Shown here piece after piece: positions 13,498 through 21,453 of a stretch of 21,458 bases of DNA. Position 1 is the stretch's first letter, and every line of letters starts with the position of its first letter. The notes below the pieces were generated by a model that had not been told where the DNA came from, made no database searches, and worked only from the letters and a program-made list of their open reading frames with translations. Location of the stretch: the NCBI GenBank assembly GCA_016293535.1, contig JAEDEB010000038.1, positions 1-21,458 on the forward strand, given 5' to 3'. The stretch is from Bacteroidales bacterium (GTDB lineage: Bacteria > Bacteroidota > Bacteroidia > Bacteroidales > UBA932). The translations under genes and the position numbers were made by a program.

Positions 13498-14811
13498 CTA
13501 CAGATTATGCCTGAAACGTATGCATATCACGTCGTCAGGACCTTCAAAGGCTGACGGAGTCAGGCTGAGCACGCCCTTCTTCCAGCTGAACGGGACAGCT
13601 GAGCCGTCTCCCAGGCGCACAATCTCGAGAGGTCTCGAGGCAGCAGGGATAGAAAGAAGTTCTTGATGATTAAGAATATGGAGATAGAGTACATTATCCT
13701 TCTGTGTAGTCACACCCCAGTCCTGCTCAGCAATATATCCGGCCTGGGTTCCATATATGCTTTCTCCGTAAGTGGAAAGCCAGCTGCCCATCGCCCCGAG
13801 TCTTTCAATCGCTTCTTCAGGCAGGGTTCCGTCAGGACGGGGACCTATGTTCAGAAGAAGGTTGGCACCCTTGCCTGCCGTGCGGACAAGATAGCGTACG
13901 AGTTCGTCCTCAGATTTATAGAAGGTATCTGTAATGCAGTAGCCCCAGTTATTATTCATGGTTTCGCAGGTCTCTAAAGGAAGAGGGGAAATCTCCTGGC
14001 CACTGAAGCCGGACTCATTATGACCCGGTATATCCTTTTCAAAAATCTGAATATCCTCTCCTTCGAAAGGAAGAATATGGTGATTGTTTCCTATGAGACA
14101 GCCTGGCTGCAGGGAATGTATGAGTTCATACTGATGATAGAGATTCCAGAGTTCAGGCTGGTCCTCACGAGGATACATATCCTTGTCCCAGATACCGTCG
14201 AACCATATCGCCCTGATCGGACCGTAGCCGGTAAGAAGTTCAGTAAGCTGGGTGTCCATAAAATCGAGATAGCTGTTCCAGTCCCCTTCGTCAGGTCTGC
14301 CTGTGCCGTTTCCAGTGCGTCCCCGAGGATAGAAGTCCGTCCTTCCCCAATCCAGATGGGAATAGTAGAAATGGAGTTTCATTCCCTCCTCCTGACATGC
14401 CTGGGCAATCTCGGCGAGCACATCGCGGCCGAAAGGCGTGCCGTCGACAACGTTATATGGACTCGCAGATGTACCGAACATCGAAAATCCGTCGTGATGG
14501 CGGGAGGTAATCGTGATGTAACGGGCTCCCGCGGCCTTGAAGGTGCGGACCCACTGACGGGCATCGAACTTGGACGGATAGAATGCATCGGCGAGGTGTG
14601 CATATTCCCTGTAGTTCATATTCTTCAGTTGCATAGCCCATTCACCCTGACCCATCATCGAATAGAGTCCCCAGTGAATGAAGATGCCGAAGCGGTCTTC
14701 AGCGAATTCCTTCCTTGAGTTCAGATTTTCTGGGGCTGGCATGTAGCCGGGCTGGGCAAATGCGCAATGGATTAGCAGAAGGGCAAATGAAATTGAGAGA
14801 ATTCTTTTCAT
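13498..14811 (-). CDS. Exported GH29 alpha-L-fucosidase
   Basis: This is a glycoside hydrolase of family GH29, which removes alpha-L-fucose from glycans such as mucin or milk oligosaccharides by a retaining mechanism. The 437-residue precursor has a signal peptide (MKRILSISFALLLIHCAFA). The barrel motifs RFGIFIHWGLYS, NYREYAHLADAFYPSKFDA, YITITSRHHDGFSMF and LHFYYSHLDW are typical of Bacteroidota GH29. The nucleophile is Asp205 in IRAIWFDG. The barrel ends with LLLNIGPRPDGTLPEEA, followed by a short C-terminal beta region. The linkage specificity cannot be told from sequence alone. I chose the ATG at 14811 because the longer frame opens with a TTG at 14838 that overlaps the -7 box. It heads the minus-strand block that continues into the NPCBM protein. 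Confidence 0.93.
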   Translation of the reverse strand: MKRILSISFALLLIHCAFAQPGYMPAPENLNSRKEFAEDRFGIFIHWGLYSMMGQGEWAMQLKNMNYREYAHLADAFYPSKFDARQWVRTFKAAGARYITITSRHHDGFSMFGTSASPYNVVDGTPFGRDVLAEIAQACQEEGMKLHFYYSHLDWGRTDFYPRGRTGNGTGRPDEGDWNSYLDFMDTQLTELLTGYGPIRAIWFDGIWDKDMYPREDQPELWNLYHQYELIHSLQPGCLIGNNHHILPFEGEDIQIFEKDIPGHNESGFSGQEISPLPLETCETMNNNWGYCITDTFYKSEDELVRYLVRTAGKGANLLLNIGPRPDGTLPEEAIERLGAMGSWLSTYGESIYGTQAGYIAEQDWGVTTQKDNVLYLHILNHQELLSIPAASRPLEIVRLGDGSAVPFSWKKGVLSLTPSAFEGPDDVICIRFRHNL

Positions 14812-14835
14812 ACTGACAATCAAATCGAATATCTT

Positions 14836-14867
14836 CAAAGATATTGAAAATACTCAAGTATCACAAG
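14836..14867 (-). promoter_or_regulatory. Bacteroidota-type promoter of the GH29 block
   Basis: On the minus strand CTTG (14867-14864) is followed after 20 bases by TATCTTTG (14843-14836), an exact -7 match with a near-consensus -33. Transcription would start near 14829, 18 bases before the GH29 ATG. It is the only good promoter I see ahead of GH29, the NPCBM protein, proB and proA. Confidence 0.6.
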
Positions 14868-14905
14868 TTGCCCCTTCCTGAAGCAACTTATTCTTTTCAG
14901 ATTAC

Positions 14906-14913
14906 TAAATTTG
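14906..14913 (+). promoter_or_regulatory. -7 box candidate for the RNA methyltransferase
   Basis: TAAATTTG matches TAnnTTTG exactly. No TTTG stands 19-21 bases upstream. The box ends 5 bases before the ATG at 14919, so a transcript starting from it would have almost no leader. Confidence 0.45.
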
Positions 14914-14918
14914 CGGGC

Positions 14919-15650
14919 ATGAAACAGATTTCCGCAAACAGAATCAAGGAACTGCGCAAGCTGCAGCAGAAAAAATACCGCAACGAAAGCGGCCTCTTCA
15001 TCGCAGAGGGCGAGAAGATGGTCGGGGAGGCCCTGCAATCCGACTTCAAGGTCGTGGAAACCTTCCGTCTGGAAGAGATTGGAGCAGAGGCGATGTCAAG
15101 GATTTCCTCCTTCTCGACTCCCTCGCCCGTGCTTGCCGTAGTGGAGCAGAAACACTACAGGGCTGAAGATGTCGCATTCACCGGACAGGGACTTTTCCTC
15201 GGGCTCTGCGGCGTTCGCGACCCCGGCAACCTCGGCACCATCATACGCATTTCGGACTGGTTCGGAATTGACGCTGTCTTCTGTTCCCACGACTGCGTGG
15301 ACCTGTACAATCCAAAGACAGTCCAGTCCACCATGGGTGCATTGTTCCGCAGAAAAATCATTTACTGCGACATCCCCGACATCATCGCACGCGCCCGTAC
15401 GGAGGGCTTTCCTGTTTTCGGCACCTTTCTCGACGGCAGCAACATGTACCGTACTGAACTCCCTGCGGGTGCATTGGTCCTGCTCGGCAACGAATCCAAC
15501 GGGATTCCCGACGAAATCGGCAATCTTCTCGGCAATGGTGAGAGACTGCTGATTCCGCCTTACCCAAGCGATGCGCGCAGCAGCGAATCACTCAATGTTG
15601 CGACTGCCGCATCCATCATCTGCGCCGAATTCCGCCGTCCCCTTTTCTGA
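14919..15650 (+). CDS. TrmH/SpoU family RNA 2'-O-methyltransferase
   Basis: This is an S-adenosylmethionine-dependent RNA ribose methyltransferase of the SPOUT class, 243 residues, cytosolic. The N-terminal substrate-binding domain (1-88) reads like L30e-type RNA-binding domains (KYRNESGLFIAEGEKMV). The knotted catalytic domain shows motif 1 GVRDPGNLGTIIR (98-110, with Asn104 and Arg110), motif 2 LLGNESNGI (188-196) and motif 3 SLNVATAASI (224-233). Relatives methylate tRNA or 23S rRNA; the target here is not determinable. The frame stays open to 14844, but MKQISANRIKELRKL at 14919 is the family-style start. It is divergent from GH29. A stem-loop starts at its stop codon. Confidence 0.93.
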   Translation: MKQISANRIKELRKLQQKKYRNESGLFIAEGEKMVGEALQSDFKVVETFRLEEIGAEAMSRISSFSTPSPVLAVVEQKHYRAEDVAFTGQGLFLGLCGVRDPGNLGTIIRISDWFGIDAVFCSHDCVDLYNPKTVQSTMGALFRRKIIYCDIPDIIARARTEGFPVFGTFLDGSNMYRTELPAGALVLLGNESNGIPDEIGNLLGNGERLLIPPYPSDARSSESLNVATAASIICAEFRRPLF

Positions 15651-15669
15651 GTCCGGACAGTCCCGGACT
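15650..15669 (+). terminator. Stem-loop at the end of the methyltransferase gene
   Basis: AGTCCGG (15650-15656) pairs with CCGGACT (15663-15669) around a 6-base loop, beginning in the stop codon. No T tract follows, so it is a candidate terminator or 3'-end stabiliser only. The remaining 156 bases before the small-protein gene are AT-rich and show no gene or perfect promoter box. Confidence 0.4.
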
Positions 15670-15825
15670 GACACTTCCCCCGGAACGATCAGAGGGCGTG
15701 GAAGATGAAAAAAATTTGCCGTTTCAAATGATTTTGCATAAAATTGCGGCCGTTTTCGGGATTTTTAAAATATTTTAGGATTGTGTCCTGAAGTACAGAA
15801 TCCCTGGATTCTTAACCGCAATTTT

Positions 15826-16008
15826 ATGAATATCAAAAGAATGAACGAAGGGGGCTTTATGTACCCATCGCATCAGGGATGCTACTCTGCACCCTCAATT
15901 TCAACGATTTATCTTCAGTTCGAATCAGCTGTGCTTTCAGGCAGTTGGGAATCCGGTACCGGCATGAACTCCGGTCTCGGTGATGACGAATACGTAGAAC
16001 TCGACTGA
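15826..16008 (+). CDS. Small acidic 60-residue protein of a Bacteroidales lipoprotein-locus type
   Basis: The product begins MNIKRMNEGGFMYPSHQG and has a central stretch APSISTIYLQFESAVLSGSW, then ESGTGMNSGLGDDEYVEL and a final Asp. There is no signal peptide or membrane helix. The pattern (short hydrophobic beta-like 'TxYLQxE' stretch, then 'xLxGS', then a Gly-rich acidic tail) is one I associate with small proteins beside fimbrillin-like lipoproteins in Bacteroidales; no function is known to me. The ATG at 15826 is preferred over an upstream TTG in the same frame. Its stop is a double TGA-TAA, and the lipoprotein gene starts 17 bases later, so the two are probably co-transcribed. Confidence 0.6.
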   Translation: MNIKRMNEGGFMYPSHQGCYSAPSISTIYLQFESAVLSGSWESGTGMNSGLGDDEYVELD

Positions 16009-16025
16009 TAAACTTCTGCACAGCT

Positions 16026-17876
16026 ATGAATACTTCAAGACTTTTCACCATCGCGGCAGCAGCTGCCGTGGCGGCTTCCTGTGCAAAAGAAGAATACACA
16101 GGCAATTCATCGGAAATCATAATGGAGCCTATGTCAATAGAGGCAGCGGCATACCCGGGAACAAGGACTGCGCTCGATGGCAAGGAAGTGATATGGACTG
16201 AAGGCGACAGGATTGCAGTCTACTCCGACATCGACCTGTCGACCGGCTATATATTCGCAGCGGAGGGCATCAACGGCAGTAGCGCAAGATTCAGCGGCGA
16301 GGTTCCGTCCGGTACCGGGCATTTCTTCGCTGTATATCCGCCTGAGCGCGTGGTGTCCGCAAGTGCAGAAGGAGTCACGGTCAATATCCCGGCCGACCAG
16401 ACCCCGGCTGAGGGCAGTTTCGCAGAGGAAATGAACGTCTCCCTCGCCGAGGGTACAAAGACCCCGGGACTGGAAGATGTCGGTACCCTCACTTTCGAAA
16501 ATCTCTGCAGCTATGTGAAATTCACCGTTCCCGCTTATGTCGAGGACGTCAGCTCGGTAAAGATTTCCTCATCCGGCCTTCTCGCAGGCGATTTCTCGAG
16601 CGCCTCCTCATCCATAGTCGCAAACGGGAGCAGCTCCATCACTATGAAAGGCTCCTTCGGCGCAGGCAAGACCTTCATCTTCGTCATAGCCCCGGGAACT
16701 GTAAGCAACTTCAGCATAGAAATCACAGGTTCGAAAGGTAGTTGGACAAGGACAGTCAGCAAGGGTTTCAGCGCAAAGGCAGGAACGCCTGTCAATCTCG
16801 GGACGGTTGATTTCAAGCAGGCTGAGCTCAGCGCCACCGCAAGTCACGTCTATGACGGCGCCACCCTCGTCGGCACAGACCTTGACATCGACCTCCATCT
16901 TGACGGATTCACAAACTATGCAAGCGACCTCCGGTTCGATGTCAAGAAGGCAGGCAGCACCGTACGCTCATACTCCAGTGCATCGCTTGCCGGCTCAATG
17001 GTCAGCCTGTCCGGCACCGCCTACGCTGACTACCCGTATCTTCCGCAGGGAGAATACACCATCGAGGGCTCATACACACGCCCTGACGGCAGTACACAGT
17101 CCATCAGCGGCAGTTTCACGGTACCGGCACCGACTTTCAGGGTAAATGCTCCTGTTGCCACTACCAGCTATGACACATATCTGAATTCAGGCGCTGCTGC
17201 CGCCAATGCGCAGGACGGCTCCACTATCTACGGTATTGCCGGTAACGGTGTATCCATTTCAGAAGCCATCCTGACTAAATATGCGTCACTTACAAGCGGA
17301 TATTCATTTACAATTGATGGAAACGCAGCAAGCGCCGGTGACAACGCCAACCAGACCTGGGCAGCACACGAAGTCGTTGCCAAATACACTTTCGACGGAG
17401 TGAGCGTCAGCTCAGATGCTCTCGTCTGCCACGTTACGGGACTCCCTTACACTCTTCAGCCGACAAAAGGAGACTGGGCAGCGACTGTTACTTCAGATTA
17501 CGTTTACTTCAACACCGGGAACATTGAGTTGAAAGGAAACAACGCAACCGGTCTCATCAAAAATCCGAAGATTCAGTCAAAGTCTTTCCATCTCCCGGCC
17601 AACGTCAATGTCACTTCAGACTTTTCTTATCTGATTTCAGTAGGAAAATTTGGTATTATTACATACAAAAGCACCTTGACAATGTATATGGGAGGCGCGA
17701 AGGCATATTCATACCAGAGAGGCTCTTCCGGCTCCGAAACCAGAAACGTAAGCGTAAGCGGAACCCTCAGTTCCTCAAAACCGTACCTGGAATTCGAGGC
17801 AGCAACGACGACAAGCTCAAACTCGGACTCATACAGCCGAATCTACACCGTCCCTGTCCTCTACAGGAACAATTGA
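16026..17876 (+). CDS. Fimbrillin-family-like surface lipoprotein
   Basis: This is a 616-residue exported lipoprotein. The signal peptide ends in a lipobox (AAVAASC, Cys19) followed by AKEE, fitting the Bacteroidota lipoprotein surface-export signal. The first half (about 35-265) follows the fimbrillin-like pattern: TRTALDGKEVIWTEGDRIAV, FAVYPPE, LTFENLCSYVKFTV, VSSVKISSSG and a KAGTPVNLGTVDF end. Such proteins form pili or surface adhesins, or are glycan-associated lipoproteins. The second half (about 270-616) is Ser/Thr/Gly-rich and beta-like, with Ig-like segments (GEYTIEGSYTRPDGSTQSIS), and I do not recognise its ending (LYRNN). No pilus-assembly genes (mfa/fim type) follow. It is preceded by a small protein gene and converges with the HAD gene. 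Confidence 0.8.
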   Translation: MNTSRLFTIAAAAAVAASCAKEEYTGNSSEIIMEPMSIEAAAYPGTRTALDGKEVIWTEGDRIAVYSDIDLSTGYIFAAEGINGSSARFSGEVPSGTGHFFAVYPPERVVSASAEGVTVNIPADQTPAEGSFAEEMNVSLAEGTKTPGLEDVGTLTFENLCSYVKFTVPAYVEDVSSVKISSSGLLAGDFSSASSSIVANGSSSITMKGSFGAGKTFIFVIAPGTVSNFSIEITGSKGSWTRTVSKGFSAKAGTPVNLGTVDFKQAELSATASHVYDGATLVGTDLDIDLHLDGFTNYASDLRFDVKKAGSTVRSYSSASLAGSMVSLSGTAYADYPYLPQGEYTIEGSYTRPDGSTQSISGSFTVPAPTFRVNAPVATTSYDTYLNSGAAAANAQDGSTIYGIAGNGVSISEAILTKYASLTSGYSFTIDGNAASAGDNANQTWAAHEVVAKYTFDGVSVSSDALVCHVTGLPYTLQPTKGDWAATVTSDYVYFNTGNIELKGNNATGLIKNPKIQSKSFHLPANVNVTSDFSYLISVGKFGIITYKSTLTMYMGGAKAYSYQRGSSGSETRNVSVSGTLSSSKPYLEFEAATTTSSNSDSYSRIYTVPVLYRNN

Positions 17877-17890
17877 CACAGTTTGTGCAA
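17873..17890. terminator. Short stem-loop in the convergent gap
   Basis: TTG (17873-17875) and CACA (17877-17880) pair with TGTG (17884-17887) and CAA (17888-17890) around a GTT loop, with one bulged A. It lies between the lipoprotein gene and the oppositely oriented HAD gene, which are only 17 bases apart. It is symmetric enough to act on both strands, but weak and without T tracts. Confidence 0.25.
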
Positions 17891-17893
17891 CGA

Positions 17894-18793
17894 TCAGCCC
17901 CTGGATGCCAGAAGGAGGTCTCCGAGCTCACGTATATCCCTGACTATCAAGTCTGGAGGATAGAACTCCGGTGACGTGTTGTTTCTGGCATCCTCGGCGA
18001 CCGTCAAAGCCGTCCCGAGGGTCGTCTCCCCTGAGAGCACAAGCACCCCGACGGCGCCTGCATTATGGGCCATGGCGGTATCGGTATAGATGCGGTCGCC
18101 GACCATTATGATTTCGTCCGGGGAGAGCGAATGACGACGGCATATACCCTCGAGCATGGTCGGGTCCGGTTTTCCAAGGACGATGTCCGGCTTGCGGCCG
18201 GTTGCATGCTCTATGCAACGTTGGAGGGAACCGCAATCCACGAGGACGGTCGGCCTGTCGGTAGGGCATACCCTGTCCGGATTCGTCGCGATGTACGGGA
18301 CGCCCCGGGATGCCCACCACGCAGCCCTGCAGAGCCTCGAATAGGTCAGAGTCGTATCGAAAGCGACGACCAGCACGTCCGGGACATCATCCGCATCGTC
18401 CGCACAACTCTCGAACCCCGCCCTTTCAAACTGGCTGACCATGCTCGGCGTCCCCAGCAGAAACAGCCTCTTCGCATCCGGCCACTTCTCGCGGATACAG
18501 TCGATTGCTGCGAGCGACGTCGTGTACATATTGTCCTCGCTTGCAGTGATGCCCATATCGGCGAGTTTCTTCAGATAATCCGCCACGGAATTCGTCGGAT
18601 TGTTGGTGAGGAAGGAATATCCGATCCCGGCGGCCTTCAGGTCGTCAAGTACAGATATGGTATAAGGGAATAACTTCTTGCCCAGATAGATTGTTCCGTC
18701 CATATCGAAGGCGACGTGCCTTACACGCGCAAGTTTCTCCCTCATTTCGGAAGTCAGTTCCTTATTGTAATCCGTATTCATATCCATAATCAT
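17894..18793 (-). CDS. HAD superfamily IIA (NagD-like) phosphatase
   Basis: This is a cytosolic 299-residue haloacid-dehalogenase-type hydrolase, likely a sugar-phosphate or nucleotide phosphatase. Motif I is FDMDGTIYLG (nucleophile Asp30, acid/base Asp32), motif II is FLTNNPTNS (Thr63), the lysine is Lys208 in LGKPDP, and motif IV is MVGDRIYTD (Asp233, Asp238). The C2-type cap lies between motif II and the lysine (about 80-200). These features fit subfamily IIA (NagD, PGP, AraL); substrate is not predictable. Three in-frame ATGs lie at 18793, 18787 and 18781, and I use the first. It starts 15 bases after the stop of the membrane regulator and is probably in the same transcript. Confidence 0.92.
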   Translation of the reverse strand: MIMDMNTDYNKELTSEMREKLARVRHVAFDMDGTIYLGKKLFPYTISVLDDLKAAGIGYSFLTNNPTNSVADYLKKLADMGITASEDNMYTTSLAAIDCIREKWPDAKRLFLLGTPSMVSQFERAGFESCADDADDVPDVLVVAFDTTLTYSRLCRAAWWASRGVPYIATNPDRVCPTDRPTVLVDCGSLQRCIEHATGRKPDIVLGKPDPTMLEGICRRHSLSPDEIIMVGDRIYTDTAMAHNAGAVGVLVLSGETTLGTALTVAEDARNNTSPEFYPPDLIVRDIRELGDLLLASRG

Positions 18794-18808
18794 TCAGAAG
18801 GTGCTCCT

Positions 18809-21304
18809 TTACAAGGAATTGAATTTAACAGGATAAGGCTCACCTTCAAGCTTGTTCCAGGAAGCCGAGAAGCTTGAGTACCTCACTAGGGCATCCTCAC
18901 GTCTTCCGAGAGAAAGCAGGGAGCTGACGCAGTCCTTGAGGGCCTTTTCATTGAGAGGGTCGCAGGCAAAGAGCATCTCGGATATCTCTATCACAGCCCT
19001 GTGCTTCCTCTCTGAATGCTTGATTTTCAGTTCATTCTCAAGGAAAGTCACAACTATGGATTCCACGTCTGCCTTAAAGGAGTCAAAGACAGGGTCCTGT
19101 ACATCGCGGAGGAATTTGCCCCTTGACAAGATTCGCAGAGCCTCCTCTGATTTCGAATCAGCAAGCAGGGACTTCACCTCCAGAAGGTCGCAGTGGAATT
19201 CCGCATCCGGCACAATTCTGTAGATTCCGTCAACATGCTCCAGACTTATTCCCCTGAGGCTGGAGAGAAGATTGCGGAGGGAATTTATAGCCACTCCCCT
19301 TGAATTCCTCGCCTTGACCATATCCTTGTCAGGCCAGAGTATGCTGCTCATCCTCGACGGGGAAAGTCCAGAGTCAGAATACTTGAAGAGCAGAAGCAGG
19401 AGATTTCTCAACTGAGGCGAAAAGGCATCGGATATATCGTTTCCCCTCCTGTCTATAACGGTGAACTCCCCGAAGAGCAGTATGGAATTGGGTGCCGGTG
19501 CATAAGTATAGATTCTCTTGTTCGGGTCCGATTTCGAAAGTATGTACTCGTCAGATTCCATGCGTTTCTCAGACTTTCTGCGACGCACCACGACGGCCAC
19601 AATGGCGCAGACCAAAGCGAGAAGGAGAATATTGCCGACGATGATCACAATCAGCGCATTGTCCCTGAGCCAAGACCTCTTCATCTCCATAACCGGCGGA
19701 TACACAAGGGTATGCACCGAAACCCTAGGTATGAGGTTCCTCTCCACATCGAGGCTGACGACAACGAAACTGCCGAGTTCACGGTCGAGGTACATAGTCG
19801 AACTGGACCACACCTTGTCGGAAACCACAGGAATGCCGGAATCCAGCTTGGAGAAGCTTCCGTCCCGTATATCGAATCTGTACAGGTACATCGTGGACTG
19901 CGTCTTGTACTCAGGATAGCAGAGTACATAAATCCAGTTCCCGTCAACAACCAGTCCCCTCGCCGGCACGCAACGGTCGTCCTTCCAGTCAGCTGTCCAA
20001 AGGTACTCGCACTTGCGTGTCTCAAGGTCAACACGGTGAAGTTCATAGAAATTGCGTCTTCCGACGACCTCCTCGCCGGATTCATTTCCAAGTCCTCCGA
20101 AGAGGTAGGCGTAGCGTCCGCTCTCGTCCAGTCCCGAAGAAACGAAGAAACGCGGGGTGAGCTGCGGGTCGTCATCCTTGCTGATGTCGCTCAGGTGCCA
20201 ATGTCCCTTGCCGTCGAATGCATAGAAAACGTCGTTGAAGAACATATTTCCGTAGCCACCGTACATCGTGTATTCACCCGTATACTTGTCCATGAAGGCG
20301 GCGTGATGGTGCATAGGGCCATCGAAACGTTCTTCGCCGAGAGCCTTCCACCTGAGGGTCGAGAGATCAAGACAGGCAGATGCTGTCCCCTTTCCGTGGA
20401 CCCAGTCATGCAGTTCATACGCATAGAGTTTCCCATCATGGACATAGGAAGTGCCGGACAGAATGTTCATGGGACAGACATTCGCATAAGGGCGACTGGT
20501 CATTCTCTCCGTAGAGATGTTCAGGGAAATGAGATCTTCCTGGGAGTAAAGCGTAAGCTCGTGATTATCATAATCATAGAAGGCACCTGAAGGCTTCGTG
20601 CACTCTATGTCGGCAATCTGTTTCCACTGATGTGCCTCGTTTGCAAGCCAGGTAGTATTGACCGTATGGCCGCGACAGACTCCTTTGGAATCATATATTC
20701 TCGTGCCATCCATATCGTCCAGCGGAAAGAAGAAACTCTTGGAGCCGTCAGTAATGAGAATGTCTCGAATACAGAAGGAAGGCAGTTCTACCACGTGTTC
20801 GCTTATCCCGAAAACCAGAGAAGGCCTGAAATTCGTGCGTTGGAAGCTGAAACTGCCGACAAAACTCCTGTCTCCCACTTTGAGATAGACCGAGTCACTC
20901 GCCGGATCCATGGATACGTTTATATGTGTCCATTTATGATATGGAAGTTCCTCGGAATCAAGTTCGGCTGTGATGAGACTGCGGAAGCCCTCGTCATTGA
21001 GTTTGACGACCACCTTTCCCATCCTGCGGTCGATGGAAAGGTTGCAGGTATGATCGGGAGCCAGGGTTTTGGCAAGTCGGAAGACATATCCGAAGGCCGA
21101 CTTTGGGAGAGCCAGGTAATCGAAAGAAATCGACATGCTGTCCCTGAACACCGGAGAATGTCTGTCAAAAATCTTACAGGAACCTCGCTCTTCTATAGGG
21201 CACTCCATACCCTGGAATTTGAGCCCGTGGGCAGACATGGTCAGGGCGGAGAGAAGCAGTCCCGCAAAGGTCGCCAGCTTCAGTTTGGTTAGTAGTCTAT
21301 TCAC
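18809..21304 (-). CDS. One-component transmembrane regulator: LamG-like/Kelch sensor with SARP-type DNA-binding output
   Basis: The 831-residue product has a signal peptide or first helix (LKLATFAGLLLSALTMSAHG) and a LamG/ConA-like beta region (about 50-220, SISFDYLAL to YHKWTHINVSMD). A Kelch/galactose-oxidase-like propeller follows (about 235-540, with repeats such as GEYTMYGGYGNMFFNDVFYAF and YAYLFGGLGNES). One membrane helix (about 550-572, ALIVIIVGNILLLALVCAIV) is followed by a basic stop-transfer RRRKSEKR. The cytosolic part holds a SARP/OmpR-type winged helix (about 604-705, LFGEFTVIDRRG, LWPDKD, ARNSRGVAINSLRNLLSSL) and a BTAD-like helical domain (706-831). A sensor in the periplasm directly joined to a DNA-binding domain is the likely role. 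The start is GTG at 21304: TAG precedes it and no ATG lies before the signal segment. The HAD gene follows after 15 bases. Confidence 0.85.
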   Translation of the reverse strand: MNRLLTKLKLATFAGLLLSALTMSAHGLKFQGMECPIEERGSCKIFDRHSPVFRDSMSISFDYLALPKSAFGYVFRLAKTLAPDHTCNLSIDRRMGKVVVKLNDEGFRSLITAELDSEELPYHKWTHINVSMDPASDSVYLKVGDRSFVGSFSFQRTNFRPSLVFGISEHVVELPSFCIRDILITDGSKSFFFPLDDMDGTRIYDSKGVCRGHTVNTTWLANEAHQWKQIADIECTKPSGAFYDYDNHELTLYSQEDLISLNISTERMTSRPYANVCPMNILSGTSYVHDGKLYAYELHDWVHGKGTASACLDLSTLRWKALGEERFDGPMHHHAAFMDKYTGEYTMYGGYGNMFFNDVFYAFDGKGHWHLSDISKDDDPQLTPRFFVSSGLDESGRYAYLFGGLGNESGEEVVGRRNFYELHRVDLETRKCEYLWTADWKDDRCVPARGLVVDGNWIYVLCYPEYKTQSTMYLYRFDIRDGSFSKLDSGIPVVSDKVWSSSTMYLDRELGSFVVVSLDVERNLIPRVSVHTLVYPPVMEMKRSWLRDNALIVIIVGNILLLALVCAIVAVVVRRRKSEKRMESDEYILSKSDPNKRIYTYAPAPNSILLFGEFTVIDRRGNDISDAFSPQLRNLLLLLFKYSDSGLSPSRMSSILWPDKDMVKARNSRGVAINSLRNLLSSLRGISLEHVDGIYRIVPDAEFHCDLLEVKSLLADSKSEEALRILSRGKFLRDVQDPVFDSFKADVESIVVTFLENELKIKHSERKHRAVIEISEMLFACDPLNEKALKDCVSSLLSLGRREDALVRYSSFSASWNKLEGEPYPVKFNSL

Positions 21305-21334
21305 CTATTAACTTGAAAATTTCGACAGTTAATA

Positions 21335-21342
21335 CAAAATTA
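21335..21342 (-). promoter_or_regulatory. -7 box candidate for the transmembrane regulator
   Basis: TAATTTTG on the minus strand matches TAnnTTTG, 30 bases before the GTG start, implying a leader of about 25 bases. A TTCG at 21364-21361 is an imperfect -33 with an 18-base spacer. The surrounding 150 bases are very AT-rich, and I see no other gene in 21305-21458. Confidence 0.45.
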
Positions 21343-21439
21343 AATAACCTCTTAAGAATGCGAATATACATTTGTTAAAACGAATAACCAAGATATTTAT
21401 GAATAACAATAGTTCGGTAAAATTATAAAAGTTACACCG

Positions 21440-21453
21440 CGGCGCGAACGCCG
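21440..21453. other. GC-rich hairpin at the right edge
   Basis: CGGCG (21440-21444) pairs with CGCCG (21449-21453) around CGAA. It stands out in an AT-rich intergenic stretch. It may be the terminator or leader of a gene beyond the window, but the sequence ends five bases later, so its role cannot be judged. Confidence 0.3.
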
